A stretch of 64,000 bases of DNA. Origin: Ramlibacter ginsenosidimutans. GTDB taxonomy: Bacteria; Pseudomonadota; Gammaproteobacteria; Burkholderiales; Burkholderiaceae_C. The translations under genes and the position numbers were made by a program. The notes under the pieces are model-generated. The model saw nothing but the letters and a program-made list of their open reading frames with translations. It was not told the origin of the DNA and did no database searches. Positions 8,010 through 16,361 of the stretch are shown one piece after another. Location of the stretch: assembly GCF_016654015.1 (NCBI RefSeq), contig NZ_JAEPWM010000002.1, positions 372,001 through 436,000 on the forward strand, read 5' to 3'. Positions within the stretch are counted from its first letter, which is position 1. Each line of letters starts with the position of its first letter.

Positions 8010-9635
8010 TCACATCTGCCGCAACCGAAACCGCTGCAGCTTGCCCGTCTCGGTCCGCGGCAGGCTGGGCACGAACTCGATCTCGCGCGGGTACTTGTAC
8101 GGCGCGATCATGCCTTTCACGTGCTCCTGCAGCGTCTTCACCATGGCGGCGTCCGCCGCGTGGCCTGGCTTGAGCACGCAGAAGGCCTTCACGATCATGC
8201 CGCGCTCGTCGTCGGGCTTGCCGATGACGCCGCACTCGGCCACGGCCGGATGCTTCAGCAGGGCGTCCTCCACCTCCGGCCCGCCCACGTTGTAGCCAGC
8301 CGTGATGATCATGTCGTCGGCGCGCGCCTGGTAGAAGAAGTAGCCGTCGGCGTCCTGCAGGAAGGCGTCACCCGGGTAGTTCCAGCCGTCGCGCACGTAG
8401 TTCGCCTGGCGCGCATCGTCCAGGTACCTGCAGCCGGTGGGCCCGATGACCGCGAGCTTGCCGACCGTGCCGCGTTGCACCTCGCGGCCGTCGTCGTCCA
8501 CCACCTTCGCCTGGTAGCCCGGCACCGCCTTGCCGATGGCGCCGCGCCGCACGTCCGCGCCGGCGGAGGAGATGAAGATGTGGAACATCTCGGTCGCGCC
8601 GATGCCGTCCAGCATCTCGATGCCGCTCGCCTCCTTCCACAGCTGGCGGGTCGCGTCCGGCAAGCCTTCGCCCGCGCTCACGCAGGTGTGCAGGCGTCCG
8701 ACGCCCAGTTCGCGGGCGAACGGCGCCGCCGCGCGGTAGAACGTCGGTGCCGTGTAGCAGATGGTGGCGCCGACCTCGTTGATGGTGCGCACGAACGACT
8801 CCGGCGTGTACGGTCCGTCGGGGAAGTAGACGGAGCAGCCCGCCCACATCGGGAACACCAGCAGGCCGCCCAGGCCGAAGGTGAATGCCAGCGGGGGGCT
8901 GCCCACCACGATGTCCTCGGGCGTGGCGCGCAGCAGGTGGCGCGGCCAGGTCTCGCAGGCGGCCAGCACGTCGCGGTGCGTGTGGACGGCCGCCTTGGGC
9001 TTGCCGGTGGTGCCGGAGGTGAAGGCCAGCAAGGCGATGTCGTCGGCCGCGGTGGGGCAGGCGTCGAATTGCGCAGGCCGGCCCGCCGCGCGCTGCTCCA
9101 TCGAGCCGGCGAGCGAAGGCGCGTTGAAGGGCACGACGGTCCTAAGCACCGGCCGCTCCTGCCGCGCGGCTTCCAGCTCGTCGAGCAGGCGCGCGTCGCA
9201 CAGGGCCAGCGTCGGCTGCGCCTTGTCGATGATGTCGCCCAGCTCGCGCGCGCGCAGCAGCGGCATCGTGGCCACCGAGATGCCGCCGGCCTTCACCACC
9301 GCCAGCCAGGCGAGCGCCATCGCGATGGAATTGCCGCCGCGCAGCAGGACCCGGTTGCCGGGCACCAGGCCGAGGTCGTCCACCAGCACGCGTGTGATGC
9401 GATCCACCTCCTGGCGCGCTTCGGCATAGCTCAGGGTGCGGGACGGCGAGCGCAGCATAGTCCGGTCGCCCCAGCCCTTGTCGGGCGCGCGGTCCAGCAG
9501 TTCCCCGACGACGTTGCAGCGGTCCGGCAGCTGCAGCTCCGGCAGGTCGTAGCGCAGTTGGGGGCACTGTTCCGGGGGCGGCAGCCGGTCGTGCACGAAG
9601 CGGTCGACCTGGGCGGAGGCGGTGCGTGCGTTCAT
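8010..9635 (-). CDS. Benzoate/2-aminobenzoate-CoA ligase family protein (AMP-forming)
   Basis: A 541-residue acyl-adenylate-forming ligase of the ANL superfamily, closest in pattern to benzoate- and 2-aminobenzoate-CoA ligases. Motifs in order: phosphate-binding AFTSGTTGKPKAAVHTHRD, substrate region PPLAFTFGLGGLLVFPMWAG, hinge region YFFYQARADDMIITAGYNVGGPEVE, and the catalytic C-terminal lysine motif PRTETGKLQRFRLR. The ATG at 9635 overlaps the upstream marR stop by four bases. It probably activates an aromatic or related carboxylic acid for CoA-dependent degradation. The other pathway genes are not next to it. Confidence 0.82.
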   Translation of the reverse strand: MNARTASAQVDRFVHDRLPPPEQCPQLRYDLPELQLPDRCNVVGELLDRAPDKGWGDRTMLRSPSRTLSYAEARQEVDRITRVLVDDLGLVPGNRVLLRGGNSIAMALAWLAVVKAGGISVATMPLLRARELGDIIDKAQPTLALCDARLLDELEAARQERPVLRTVVPFNAPSLAGSMEQRAAGRPAQFDACPTAADDIALLAFTSGTTGKPKAAVHTHRDVLAACETWPRHLLRATPEDIVVGSPPLAFTFGLGGLLVFPMWAGCSVYFPDGPYTPESFVRTINEVGATICYTAPTFYRAAAPFARELGVGRLHTCVSAGEGLPDATRQLWKEASGIEMLDGIGATEMFHIFISSAGADVRRGAIGKAVPGYQAKVVDDDGREVQRGTVGKLAVIGPTGCRYLDDARQANYVRDGWNYPGDAFLQDADGYFFYQARADDMIITAGYNVGGPEVEDALLKHPAVAECGVIGKPDDERGMIVKAFCVLKPGHAADAAMVKTLQEHVKGMIAPYKYPREIEFVPSLPRTETGKLQRFRLRQM

Positions 9636-10111
9636 GGCGCGGTCTCCTGGCGCGGTTGCGTGGCATGGTCCTTGACCTTGCCGAGCAGCTTGTAGAGCGT
9701 CCCGATCTCCTTCTCGTTCAGGCCCGAGAAGGCGTCCACGATCCAGTCCTCGTGCTGGCGCGCCATCTCGTTGAACAACTTGCGTCCCTTGGGCGTCAGC
9801 CGCACCCGATAGGCGCGCCGGTCGCCTTCGACATCGATGCGTTCCACCAGGCCTTCGGCCACGAGCTGGTCGGTGATCCCCGTCACATTGCCACCGGTGA
9901 CCATCATCCGGCGGGAGAGCTCGTTCATCTTCAGGCCGTCCGGCGCGCGTTCGAGTTGCGCCATCAGGTCGAACCGGGGCAGGGTGGTGTCGAACCGCTC
10001 GCGCAGCTGGGTGCGCACCTGCTTCTCCACCAGCTGCGAGCAGGTGAGCATGCGCAGCCACAGGCGCAGGGCTTCGGGATGCTCGCTGTGGGCGCGCGCT
10101 TCGATGTCCAT
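9632..10111 (-). CDS. MarR-family regulator paired with the aryl-CoA ligase
   Basis: A 159-residue winged-helix protein with the DNA-binding unit LKMNELSRRMMVTGGNVTGITDQLVAEGLVERIDVEGDRRAYRVRLTPKGRKLF. It is the first gene of a two-gene operon with the ligase, with an ATGA overlap. An 18-base palindrome lies 27 bases upstream of its start, in the gap shared with the divergent cfa gene. MarR proteins beside CoA ligases often respond to the aryl-CoA product (as HcaR, BadR or CouR do); that this one does is inference. Confidence 0.87.
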   Translation of the reverse strand: MDIEARAHSEHPEALRLWLRMLTCSQLVEKQVRTQLRERFDTTLPRFDLMAQLERAPDGLKMNELSRRMMVTGGNVTGITDQLVAEGLVERIDVEGDRRAYRVRLTPKGRKLFNEMARQHEDWIVDAFSGLNEKEIGTLYKLLGKVKDHATQPRQETAP

Positions 10112-10137
10112 CGTGAGGTCCTTCGCTCTAATTTAAA

Positions 10138-10155
10138 TAGTTTAGGCTTGAACTA
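10138..10155. promoter_or_regulatory. Candidate MarR operator in the marR/cfa divergent promoter region
   Basis: The sequence TAGTTTAGGCTTGAACTA is a palindrome with seven of nine complementary pairs, flanked by AT-rich AATTTAAA and AATT in otherwise very GC-rich DNA. Its position 27-44 bases before the marR start matches a promoter-overlapping operator. Read on the minus strand, TATTTAAAT beside it could be the -10 box. It may also affect the divergent cfa gene. Confidence 0.55.
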
Positions 10156-10248
10156 ATTGGCCTGCAACGGGGTTGGTCCCCGGATTTGCGCCGCCGTCCT
10201 ACATTCCTCTGGTTGACGCCAACGGCGCCGGATAGCAAAAATTCACGG

Positions 10249-11511
10249 ATGGAACCTCTCCTGACAAAACTGCAGTCCCAACTCGCCGAACTCCCCGTTT
10301 CCGTCTCGCTGGTGCTTCCTGGTCAACGGCGCCTGGGACCGGCGGACGCGGCCGTGCGCCTCGAGTTCCACGACTGGTCCGGCGTGGCGACGCTCGCCGC
10401 CGGCCAGATCGGCAAGGTCGGGGAGGACTATGTCGAGCAGCGCCTGAACATCGAGGGCAGCATGCGCGACGTGATGACCGCCGCTGCCGCGGTGCTGCCC
10501 GGCACGCCGGTCGCGAGCGACACGAGCTGGTGGACGCAGATGCTGCGCCGGGCCAAGTCGCTGGCCTCGCACACGCAGCAGAAGGACGCGGAGCAGATCC
10601 GGTTCCACTACGACGTCTCCGACGACTTCTACGCGCTCTGGCTGGATCCGCGCCGCGTGTACTCCTGCGCGTACTACCGGGAAGCGGACATGGACGTGGC
10701 GCAGGCGCAGGAGGCGAAGCTGGACCACATCTGCCGCAAGCTGATGCTGCACCCGGGCGAGCGCTTCCTGGACATCGGCGCCGGCTGGGGCGGCCTGCTG
10801 CTGTGGGCGGCCGAGCACTACGGCGTGAACGCCACCGGGATCACGCTGTCGAACAACCAGCACGCCTACGTGAACCGGCTGATCGAGCAGAAGGGCCTGC
10901 AGTCCCGGGTGAAGATGCTGCTGCTGGATTACCGCGACCTGCCGGAGGACCAGTCCTTCGACAAGATCGCCTCCGTCGGCATGTTCGAGCACGTCGGACA
11001 GGCGCAGATGGCGAACTACTTCTCCAAGATCCATCGCCTGCTGGCGCCGGGCGGCCTCGTGATGAACCACGGCATCACCGCCGGCAGCCTGGAGCCGGGC
11101 CAGCTGGGCGCCGGCATGGGCGACTTCATCGGCAAGTACATCTTCCCCGGGGGCGAGTTGCTGCACCCCAGCCTGGTGCTGCGCGAGCTGGCGGTGGGGG
11201 GACTGGAGATGGTGGACACCGAAAACCTGCGGCCGCACTACGCCCGCACGCTTTGGGCGTGGTCCGATGCGCTGGAGTCCCGGCTGGACGAGGCGCACGC
11301 GGTCCTGAAGAAGAGCCACGGCGAGAGCGGCGCCGGCCGCGTGTTGCGCGCCTACCGGCTGTATCTCGCGGGTTGCGCCATGAGCTTCGAGCGCGGGTGG
11401 ATCGCGCTGCACCAGATCCTGGCCACGCGGCCGGACGGCAACATGAACACGGGCAGCCTGCGCGGCGCCCAGTCGGTCTACCCGTTCACGCGCGACTACA
11501 TCTATCGCTGA
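10249..11511 (+). CDS. cfa: Cyclopropane-fatty-acyl-phospholipid synthase
   Basis: A 420-residue SAM-dependent enzyme that adds a methylene bridge across double bonds of unsaturated phospholipid acyl chains at the inner membrane. The N-terminal lipid-binding part runs to about residue 115. The catalytic domain then shows HYDVSDDFYALWLDPRRVYSCAYY, the SAM loop FLDIGAGWGGLLLWAA, GITLSNNQ, and the active-site region SVGMFEHVG...YFSKIHRLLAPGG. Start ATG 10249 (MEPLLTKLQSQL) is preferred to GTG 10186. It is divergent from the marR-ligase pair across 137 bases. Confidence 0.92.
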   Translation: MEPLLTKLQSQLAELPVSVSLVLPGQRRLGPADAAVRLEFHDWSGVATLAAGQIGKVGEDYVEQRLNIEGSMRDVMTAAAAVLPGTPVASDTSWWTQMLRRAKSLASHTQQKDAEQIRFHYDVSDDFYALWLDPRRVYSCAYYREADMDVAQAQEAKLDHICRKLMLHPGERFLDIGAGWGGLLLWAAEHYGVNATGITLSNNQHAYVNRLIEQKGLQSRVKMLLLDYRDLPEDQSFDKIASVGMFEHVGQAQMANYFSKIHRLLAPGGLVMNHGITAGSLEPGQLGAGMGDFIGKYIFPGGELLHPSLVLRELAVGGLEMVDTENLRPHYARTLWAWSDALESRLDEAHAVLKKSHGESGAGRVLRAYRLYLAGCAMSFERGWIALHQILATRPDGNMNTGSLRGAQSVYPFTRDYIYR

Positions 11512-11521
11512 TACTGCGGCG

Positions 11522-11845
11522 ATGCTCTACAAGTTCAAATCCAAGGCCGCCGGCGACCTGATCATGCTGGAGCCGAACGGCCGGCGCGTGCTGGAGATCG
11601 TGGGCAAGGATCCCGCTCCCAAGGGCATCATCCTGCCCGAGGAGATGCCCGGCGCGATCACCGCCCTGGAGCAGGCGATCGCGCGCGAGGAGGCCGAGCA
11701 CCAGGCCCTGATCGACGAGGCGAAGGCCAAGGGCCAGGTACCCCCGCGTTTCGATGCGGTCTCGCTGCGCCAGCGTGCCGTGCCCTTCCTGGACATGCTG
11801 CGGCGCTGCAGCCAGGCGGGCAAGGAGATCGTCTGGGGCGTGTAG
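11522..11845 (+). CDS. DUF1840 domain-containing protein
   Basis: A 107-residue cytosolic protein starting MLYKFKSKAAGDLIMLEPNGRRVLEIVGK and continuing GIILPEEMPGAITALEQAI, the DUF1840 pattern found mainly in beta- and gammaproteobacteria. The second half (FDAVSLRQRAVPFLDMLRRC) is a predicted amphipathic helix. It begins ten bases after cfa and is probably in the same transcript. No function is established for the family. Confidence 0.85.
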   Translation: MLYKFKSKAAGDLIMLEPNGRRVLEIVGKDPAPKGIILPEEMPGAITALEQAIAREEAEHQALIDEAKAKGQVPPRFDAVSLRQRAVPFLDMLRRCSQAGKEIVWGV

Positions 11846-11899
11846 GCGGGAGGGTTGCGCGCCCGGCGGGACGCTGAACGCGCAACACCGAACGGACGC

Positions 11900-12907
11900 T
11901 CAGTCGATCTTCGCGCCCGAGGCCTGCACCACGGGCCGCCACTTCTTCAGCTCGCGGTCGATGAACTGGCCGAATTGCGCCGGCGTGTTGCCGCTGGGGA
12001 TCGCGCCCTGCGCGAGCAGGCGCTCCTTCATCTCCGGCGTGGCGAGGGCCTTCGCCGTCTCCTGCTGCACGCGGTTCACGATCGCCATCGGCGTGCCGGC
12101 GGGCGCGAGCAGCCCGAACCAGGAGCTCGCCTCGAAGCCCTTGAGCGCGGGGCCGCCCGCTTCCTCCACGGTCGGCACGTCGGGCAGCGCCGCCGAGCGC
12201 GTCGCGCTCGTCACGGCCAGCGCCTTGAGCTTGCCGCCCTTGATGTGCGGCATCGCCGAAGGCAGGTTGTCGAACATGACGTCCATGTCACCCGACATCA
12301 GGCTCAGGAGCGCGGGGTTCGAGCCCTGGAACGGGAAGTGCGTCATGTAGACGCCGGTCATGGTCTTGAACAGCTCGCCCGCGAGGTGGATCGAGGTGCC
12401 GTTGCCGCTCGAGGCCATGTTCAGCTTGCCGGGATTCGCCTTGGCATAGCGGATGAAGTCCTGCACGTTGGCGATGTGGCGCTCGCTCGCCTTCTGCGTG
12501 TTGACCACCATGACGTTGGGCACGCCGGCCACCAGCGTGACCGGCTGGAAGTCCTTCTGCGGATCGAAGGGCATCTTCGCGTACAGCCACTTGTTGATGG
12601 CCTGCGTGCCCACGGTGCCCATGAGCAGCGTGTAGCCGTCCGCAGGCGCCTTCGCGACCAGGTCGGCGCCGATGTTGCCGCCCGCGCCCGGCTTGTTGTC
12701 GACGATGAAGGTCTGGCCGAAGCTCCTGGTGAGCTCCTGTGCCACCACGCGTGCGAGGATGTCGGTCGTTCCCCCGGCGGCGAAGGGCACGATGACGCGA
12801 ACGGGCCGGGTCGGCCAGTTCGACTGCGCGAACGAAGACAGCGGCATCAGCCCGGCGAGCACCAGGGAAGCGAGCAGGGTGCGGCGGGGGAGCGAACGGG
12901 AAGCCAT
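11900..12907 (-). CDS. Bug-family tripartite tricarboxylate transporter receptor (1)
   Basis: A 335-residue secreted receptor. The export signal is [21 protein letters not shown] with two arginines. The mature protein opens [52 protein letters not shown], the diagnostic Bug/TctC N-domain, and later shows [10 protein letters not shown] and [14 protein letters not shown]. These proteins bind carboxylates in the periplasm. The family is hugely expanded in Burkholderiales and most members, like this one, lack adjacent TctA/TctB genes. Ligand is unknown. Confidence 0.9.
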   Translation of the reverse strand: MASRSLPRRTLLASLVLAGLMPLSSFAQSNWPTRPVRVIVPFAAGGTTDILARVVAQELTRSFGQTFIVDNKPGAGGNIGADLVAKAPADGYTLLMGTVGTQAINKWLYAKMPFDPQKDFQPVTLVAGVPNVMVVNTQKASERHIANVQDFIRYAKANPGKLNMASSGNGTSIHLAGELFKTMTGVYMTHFPFQGSNPALLSLMSGDMDVMFDNLPSAMPHIKGGKLKALAVTSATRSAALPDVPTVEEAGGPALKGFEASSWFGLLAPAGTPMAIVNRVQQETAKALATPEMKERLLAQGAIPSGNTPAQFGQFIDRELKKWRPVVQASGAKID

Positions 12908-12992
12908 GGAATCTCCTGTGGTTCTGGCAGCCTTCGATGATGCCACCGGCGCGTGCGGCGCCGGCGCTCGACGTGTCGCCGAAGCTCCATGC

Positions 12993-13017
12993 AAAAAGGC
13001 CGGATCGCTCCGGCCTT
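12993..13017 (-). terminator. Rho-independent terminator downstream of Bug receptor 2
   Basis: An 8-bp stem AAGGCCGG/CCGGCCTT with a six-base loop, followed on the minus strand by a run of five T. A second perfect hairpin (GCGGGGAC, loop GGAC, GTCCCCGC) lies at 13033-13052 between it and the stop codon. It ends the minus-strand transcript of the 13058-14041 gene, so the two Bug receptors are probably separate transcription units. Confidence 0.8.
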
Positions 13018-13057
13018 CGCATTGCTGACGGCGCGGGGACGGACGTCCCCGCCGCGC

Positions 13058-14041
13058 TCACTCCACGTGCACGCCCGCCGCCTTGATCAGCGGGGTCCAC
13101 TTGGCGATCTCGCCGTGCACGAACTTCTTGTGCTCCGCCGGGTCGACGCGCTTGTCGTTCACCACCACGGCGCCGAGCGATTCCTCGCGCTTGATGAAGT
13201 CGGGGTCCTTCAGCGCCGTCTTCAGCGCGTCGTTCAGCTTCTTCAGCACCGGCGCGGGCGTGCCCTTGGGTGCGTACAGGCCGTGGAAGATGGTGACCTG
13301 GAAGTCCTTGACTCCCATCTCCTGCATGGTCGGCACGTCCTTCAGCGCCGGCACGGCCAGCCGCTTGGGCGTCGTCACCGCGAACACCTTCACCTTCCTG
13401 GCTTCGATCGCGCCGGTGGTGTTGGTGGTCTGGTCGCACATCAGGTCGATCTGGCCACCCATCAGGTCGGTCATCGCCGGGCCCGTGCCCTTGTACGGCA
13501 CCTGGGTCATGTCCACGCCCACTGCGTGCTGGAACAGCAGGCCGCACAGGTGCGAGGCCGAGCCGATGCCGGCGTTGCCCAGGTTGATGCGGCCCTTGTT
13601 CTGCTGCATCCAGGCGACCAGTTCCTTGTAGTTGTTCGCGGGCAGCCCGGGCTTGCCGATGATGGTCATCGGCACGTCGTTGACCATGCCGAGGTACTCG
13701 AAGTCGCTCTCGACCTTGAACGGGATGTTGGGCACCAGCGTGGGCATGGTGGCCATGCCGATGTGATGCAGCAGCAGCGTGTAGCCATCGGGCTGCGCAC
13801 GGGCGACCTTGTTGGCGCCGATCGCGCCACCGGCGCCGGCGGCGTTGTCCACGATGACCGTGGTACCCAGCGGCTTGCGCAGCGCTTCCGCCAGGTCGCG
13901 CGCCACCTTGTCGGTGGGGCCGCCGGCGGCGAAGGGCACGATGATGGTGATGGGCTTGGACGGGAATTCGTCGGCGGCAGCGGCCGACAGGGCGGCGGCC
14001 GCGAGGGCGAGGGGTACCAGCGATTGCAGCAGCTTCTTCAT
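13058..14041 (-). CDS. Bug-family tripartite tricarboxylate transporter receptor (2)
   Basis: A 327-residue receptor with signal peptide MKKLLQSLVPLALAAAALSAAAA and the Bug N-domain [32 protein letters not shown]...VDNAAGAGGAIGANKVA. It shares the fold but only moderate identity with the neighbouring receptor, so the pair is not a recent duplication. The C-half GNAGIGSASHLCGLLFQHAVGVDMTQVPYKGTGPAMTDLMGGQIDLMCDQ is typical of the family. It is followed by a strong terminator. Ligand is unknown. Confidence 0.9.
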   Translation of the reverse strand: MKKLLQSLVPLALAAAALSAAAADEFPSKPITIIVPFAAGGPTDKVARDLAEALRKPLGTTVIVDNAAGAGGAIGANKVARAQPDGYTLLLHHIGMATMPTLVPNIPFKVESDFEYLGMVNDVPMTIIGKPGLPANNYKELVAWMQQNKGRINLGNAGIGSASHLCGLLFQHAVGVDMTQVPYKGTGPAMTDLMGGQIDLMCDQTTNTTGAIEARKVKVFAVTTPKRLAVPALKDVPTMQEMGVKDFQVTIFHGLYAPKGTPAPVLKKLNDALKTALKDPDFIKREESLGAVVVNDKRVDPAEHKKFVHGEIAKWTPLIKAAGVHVE

Positions 14042-14183
14042 GGGGGCTCCGGGGGAAACCGGGCGATCATAGGGATTCACCCGGCCCCGCACATTGCAGG
14101 TACTACGTACATGCAACCCGGCGCGGACCGGAAAGCGCGTGCTTTACGTCGGCGCCCCTGGCGCAGCCGCCCAGCCCGGGGCC

Positions 14184-15434
14184 TTATCTGTAACTGCGTG
14201 CATCCTCGATCACCTTGCCGTCATTGGGCAGGGTGCCGGGTGCGACCAGCTCCACGTCGGCGCGCAGCTTGGTCACGTCGCGCACCGCTTCGCCGATGCG
14301 CGCGTCCAGGCCCGCGGGCGCGCCCGCGGTCTCCACCTGCAGCGTCATGCGGTCGTTCGCCATTTCGCCGCTCACCACCAGCCGCGCGCGCAGGATCTCG
14401 GGGAAGCGCCGGACGATCTCCGCGACCTGTCCGGGGTGCACGAACATGCCGCGAATCTTGGTGGTCTGGTCCGCACGGCCGAGCCAGCCGCGGATGCGCA
14501 TGTTCGTCCGGCCCGTCGGGTCGGCTCCCGGCAGCTCCGCGGAGAGGTCACCCGTGCCGAAGCGGATCAGCGGATACGCCGGGTTCATGGTGGTCACCAC
14601 CACCTCGCCGACTTCGCCGGCGGCGACGGGGTCGCCCGTGCCGGGGCGCACGATCTCCACGAGCACGCCTTCGTCCACCACCAGTCCTTCGCGCGAGGAG
14701 GTCTCGTAGGCGATGAGTCCCAGGTCCGCCGTCGCGTAACTCTGGTACACCGCGAGGCCGCGTTCCTGGAACCAGTCGCGCAGGCTAGTCGGAAGCGCCT
14801 CGCCGCCGACCAGGCCCTTGCGCAGGCTCGCGATGTCGCTGCCGGCCTCCTGCGCCTTCTCGACGAGGATGCGCAGGAAGCTGGGCGTGCCCGCATAGGC
14901 GACCGGCCGCAGCTCGCGGATGGCCTGCAGCTGCTGCTCGGTCTGTCCGACGCCGGCCGGGAACACCGAGCAGCCGATGGCGTGCGCGCCCGACTCCATG
15001 AGGAAGGCGCCGGGCGTCATGTGATAGCTGAACGCGTTGTGCACGAGGTCGCCCGCACGGAAGCCGGCGGCGTACATGGCGCGGCCGATGCGCCAGTAGT
15101 CGCGCGTGCTGCCCTCCGGTTCGTAGATCGGCCCGGGCGACGCATAGATGCGGGGCATGCCGGCGCCGCGCACGAGCGCCGAGAATCCGCCGAAGGGATC
15201 CGCCGGTTGCTGCGCCCGCTGGCGTGCCTGCAGGTCGCCCTTGCGCGTGACGGGCAACCTGGCGAGCGCTGCGCGCGAGCTCACCTGCAAGGCATCGACG
15301 CCTGCGAGGATCTCGGCAAAGGCCGCGGTGTTGCGCTGCGCGTGGTGGACCTGCCCGGGCAGGCCCGCCATCAGCTGCGCCTCGCGCTGCGCGGCGGAGC
15401 GCGTCTCCAGCTCGTCGTAGTGGTCCTTGTCCAT
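14184..15434 (-). CDS. Phenylacetate-CoA ligase (PaaK)-like AMP-binding enzyme
   Basis: A 416-residue adenylate-forming enzyme of the PaaK branch, which differs from FadD-like ligases in lacking the long serine/glycine P-loop. Visible blocks are YASPGPIYEPEGSTRDYWRIGRAMYAAGFRAGD, PVAYAGTPSFLRILVEKAQE, the adenine/acyl region YQSYATADLGLIAYE, and the C-terminal RIRGWLGRADQTTKIRGMFVHPGQV. It is the last gene of the seven-gene liv/ligase operon, 14 bases after the ATPase gene. It probably activates an aromatic or small organic acid brought in by the transporter. Confidence 0.82.
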   Translation of the reverse strand: MDKDHYDELETRSAAQREAQLMAGLPGQVHHAQRNTAAFAEILAGVDALQVSSRAALARLPVTRKGDLQARQRAQQPADPFGGFSALVRGAGMPRIYASPGPIYEPEGSTRDYWRIGRAMYAAGFRAGDLVHNAFSYHMTPGAFLMESGAHAIGCSVFPAGVGQTEQQLQAIRELRPVAYAGTPSFLRILVEKAQEAGSDIASLRKGLVGGEALPTSLRDWFQERGLAVYQSYATADLGLIAYETSSREGLVVDEGVLVEIVRPGTGDPVAAGEVGEVVVTTMNPAYPLIRFGTGDLSAELPGADPTGRTNMRIRGWLGRADQTTKIRGMFVHPGQVAEIVRRFPEILRARLVVSGEMANDRMTLQVETAGAPAGLDARIGEAVRDVTKLRADVELVAPGTLPNDGKVIEDARSYR

Positions 15435-15448
15435 CCTGGGTTCCCGGT

Positions 15449-16258
15449 TCACGCCAGCCAGCGCTTGCGCCGCCGGTAGCTCTTGACCTCGCGGAAGCTC
15501 CTGCGCTCGCTGCCGCCGACGCCGAGGTAGAACTCCTTGACGTCCTCGTTGCTGGCGAGCTCCGAGGCCGGACCGTCCATCACGACACGTCCGCTCTCGA
15601 GGATATAGCCATAGCCCGCGTACCTCAGGGCCATCCCGGTGTTCTGCTCTGCCAGCAGGAAGGTGACCCGCTCGCGCGTGTTGAGGTCCTTCACGATTTC
15701 GAACACTTCCTCCACGATCTGCGGCGCCAGACCCATCGAGGGCTCGTCCAGCAGCACGACGCTCGGGCTGGCCATGAGCGCCCGGCCGATGGCGCACATC
15801 TGCTGCTCGCCACCGGAGGTGTAGGCCGCCTGCGAATCGCGCCGCTGCTTCAGGCGCGGGAAGTAGGTGTAGACCTTCTCCAGGTTGGTGGCGATCTCGG
15901 AGCGGCTCGTGCGCGTGTAGGAGCCGGTCAGCAGGTTCTCCTCGATGGTGAGGTGGGCGAAGCAATGCCGGCCCTCCATCACCTGCACGACGCCGCGGCG
16001 CACGAGGTCCGCTGGCGTGAGGTTCTCGATGCGTTCACCACGCAGCTCGATCGATCCCTTCGTCACCGCGCCGCGCTGGCCCGCCAGCAGGTTCGAGATC
16101 GCGCGCAAGGTGGTCGTCTTGCCCGCGCCATTCCCCCCGAGCAGCGCCACGATGCCGCCCTCGGGCACCTGCAGCGACACGCCCTTGAGCACGAGGATCA
16201 CGTGGTTGTAGATGACCTCGATGCCGTTGACGTCGATGATGATCTTGCGGTCGTTCAT
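15449..16258 (-). CDS. livF: Branched-chain-type ABC transporter ATP-binding protein (LivF)
   Basis: A 269-residue cytosolic ATPase with Walker A GGNGAGKTT (from about residue 41), signature-type block YTSGGEQQMCAIGRALM, Walker B VVLLDEPSMGLAPQIVEEVFE and switch His region LLAEQNTGMALRYA. The signature is SGGEQ, as usual in LivF. A basic tail (RRSFREVKSYRRRKRW) extends about 20 residues beyond typical LivF proteins. It pairs with the LivG homologue at 19768-20598 to energise import. Confidence 0.9.
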   Translation of the reverse strand: MNDRKIIIDVNGIEVIYNHVILVLKGVSLQVPEGGIVALLGGNGAGKTTTLRAISNLLAGQRGAVTKGSIELRGERIENLTPADLVRRGVVQVMEGRHCFAHLTIEENLLTGSYTRTSRSEIATNLEKVYTYFPRLKQRRDSQAAYTSGGEQQMCAIGRALMASPSVVLLDEPSMGLAPQIVEEVFEIVKDLNTRERVTFLLAEQNTGMALRYAGYGYILESGRVVMDGPASELASNEDVKEFYLGVGGSERRSFREVKSYRRRKRWLA

Positions 16259-16273
16259 GGTGTGCGGTGTTGA

Positions 16274-16304
16274 CCAATCGAAAGGCCCTGGGCCTTTCGA
16301 TTGG
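16274..16304. repeat. Perfect 31-base palindrome
   Basis: Two 15-base arms (left CCAATCGAAAGGCCC, right its exact complement) around a single central T. It lies between the receptor gene and livF inside the operon. There is no T-run after it, so it is not a standard intrinsic terminator. It could be an mRNA-stabilising hairpin protecting the upstream receptor message, or a protein-binding site. Confidence 0.75.
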
Positions 16305-16355
16305 CGGCTCTGTGGAGCCGCGTCCCCTCCCGCCTGGCGGGAGGGGCAGGGGAGG
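16305..16355. repeat. GC-rich hairpins, family C (CCCTCCC/GGGAGGG type)
   Basis: Directly after the 31-base palindrome come a small hairpin (CGGCTC, TGTG, GAGCCG) and a perfect 11-bp stem CCCCTCCCGCC/GGCGGGAGGGG around one T, at 16324-16346, followed by CAGGGGAGGGTG. The CCCTCCC-loop-GGGAGGG core followed by GGGG-GGG resembles the units inserted in lipB at 57642-57740. Confidence 0.6.
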
Positions 16356-16361
16356 GTGCCG

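Noticed and set aside
6354..9695. A >1,100-codon open frame overlapping the MFS gene and running antisense through the acyl-CoA ligase
   Set aside because: Arg/His/Ala-rich translation without motifs; the real genes in other frames have complete families. It is a product of high GC content.
13033..13052. GCGGGGAC hairpin as an independent terminator
   Set aside because: No T-run follows on either strand; the adjacent hairpin at 12996-13017 is the real terminator.
11900..14041. The two Bug receptors as a recent tandem duplication
   Set aside because: They share only the family core; signal peptides, loops and C-termini differ throughout and a terminator separates them.
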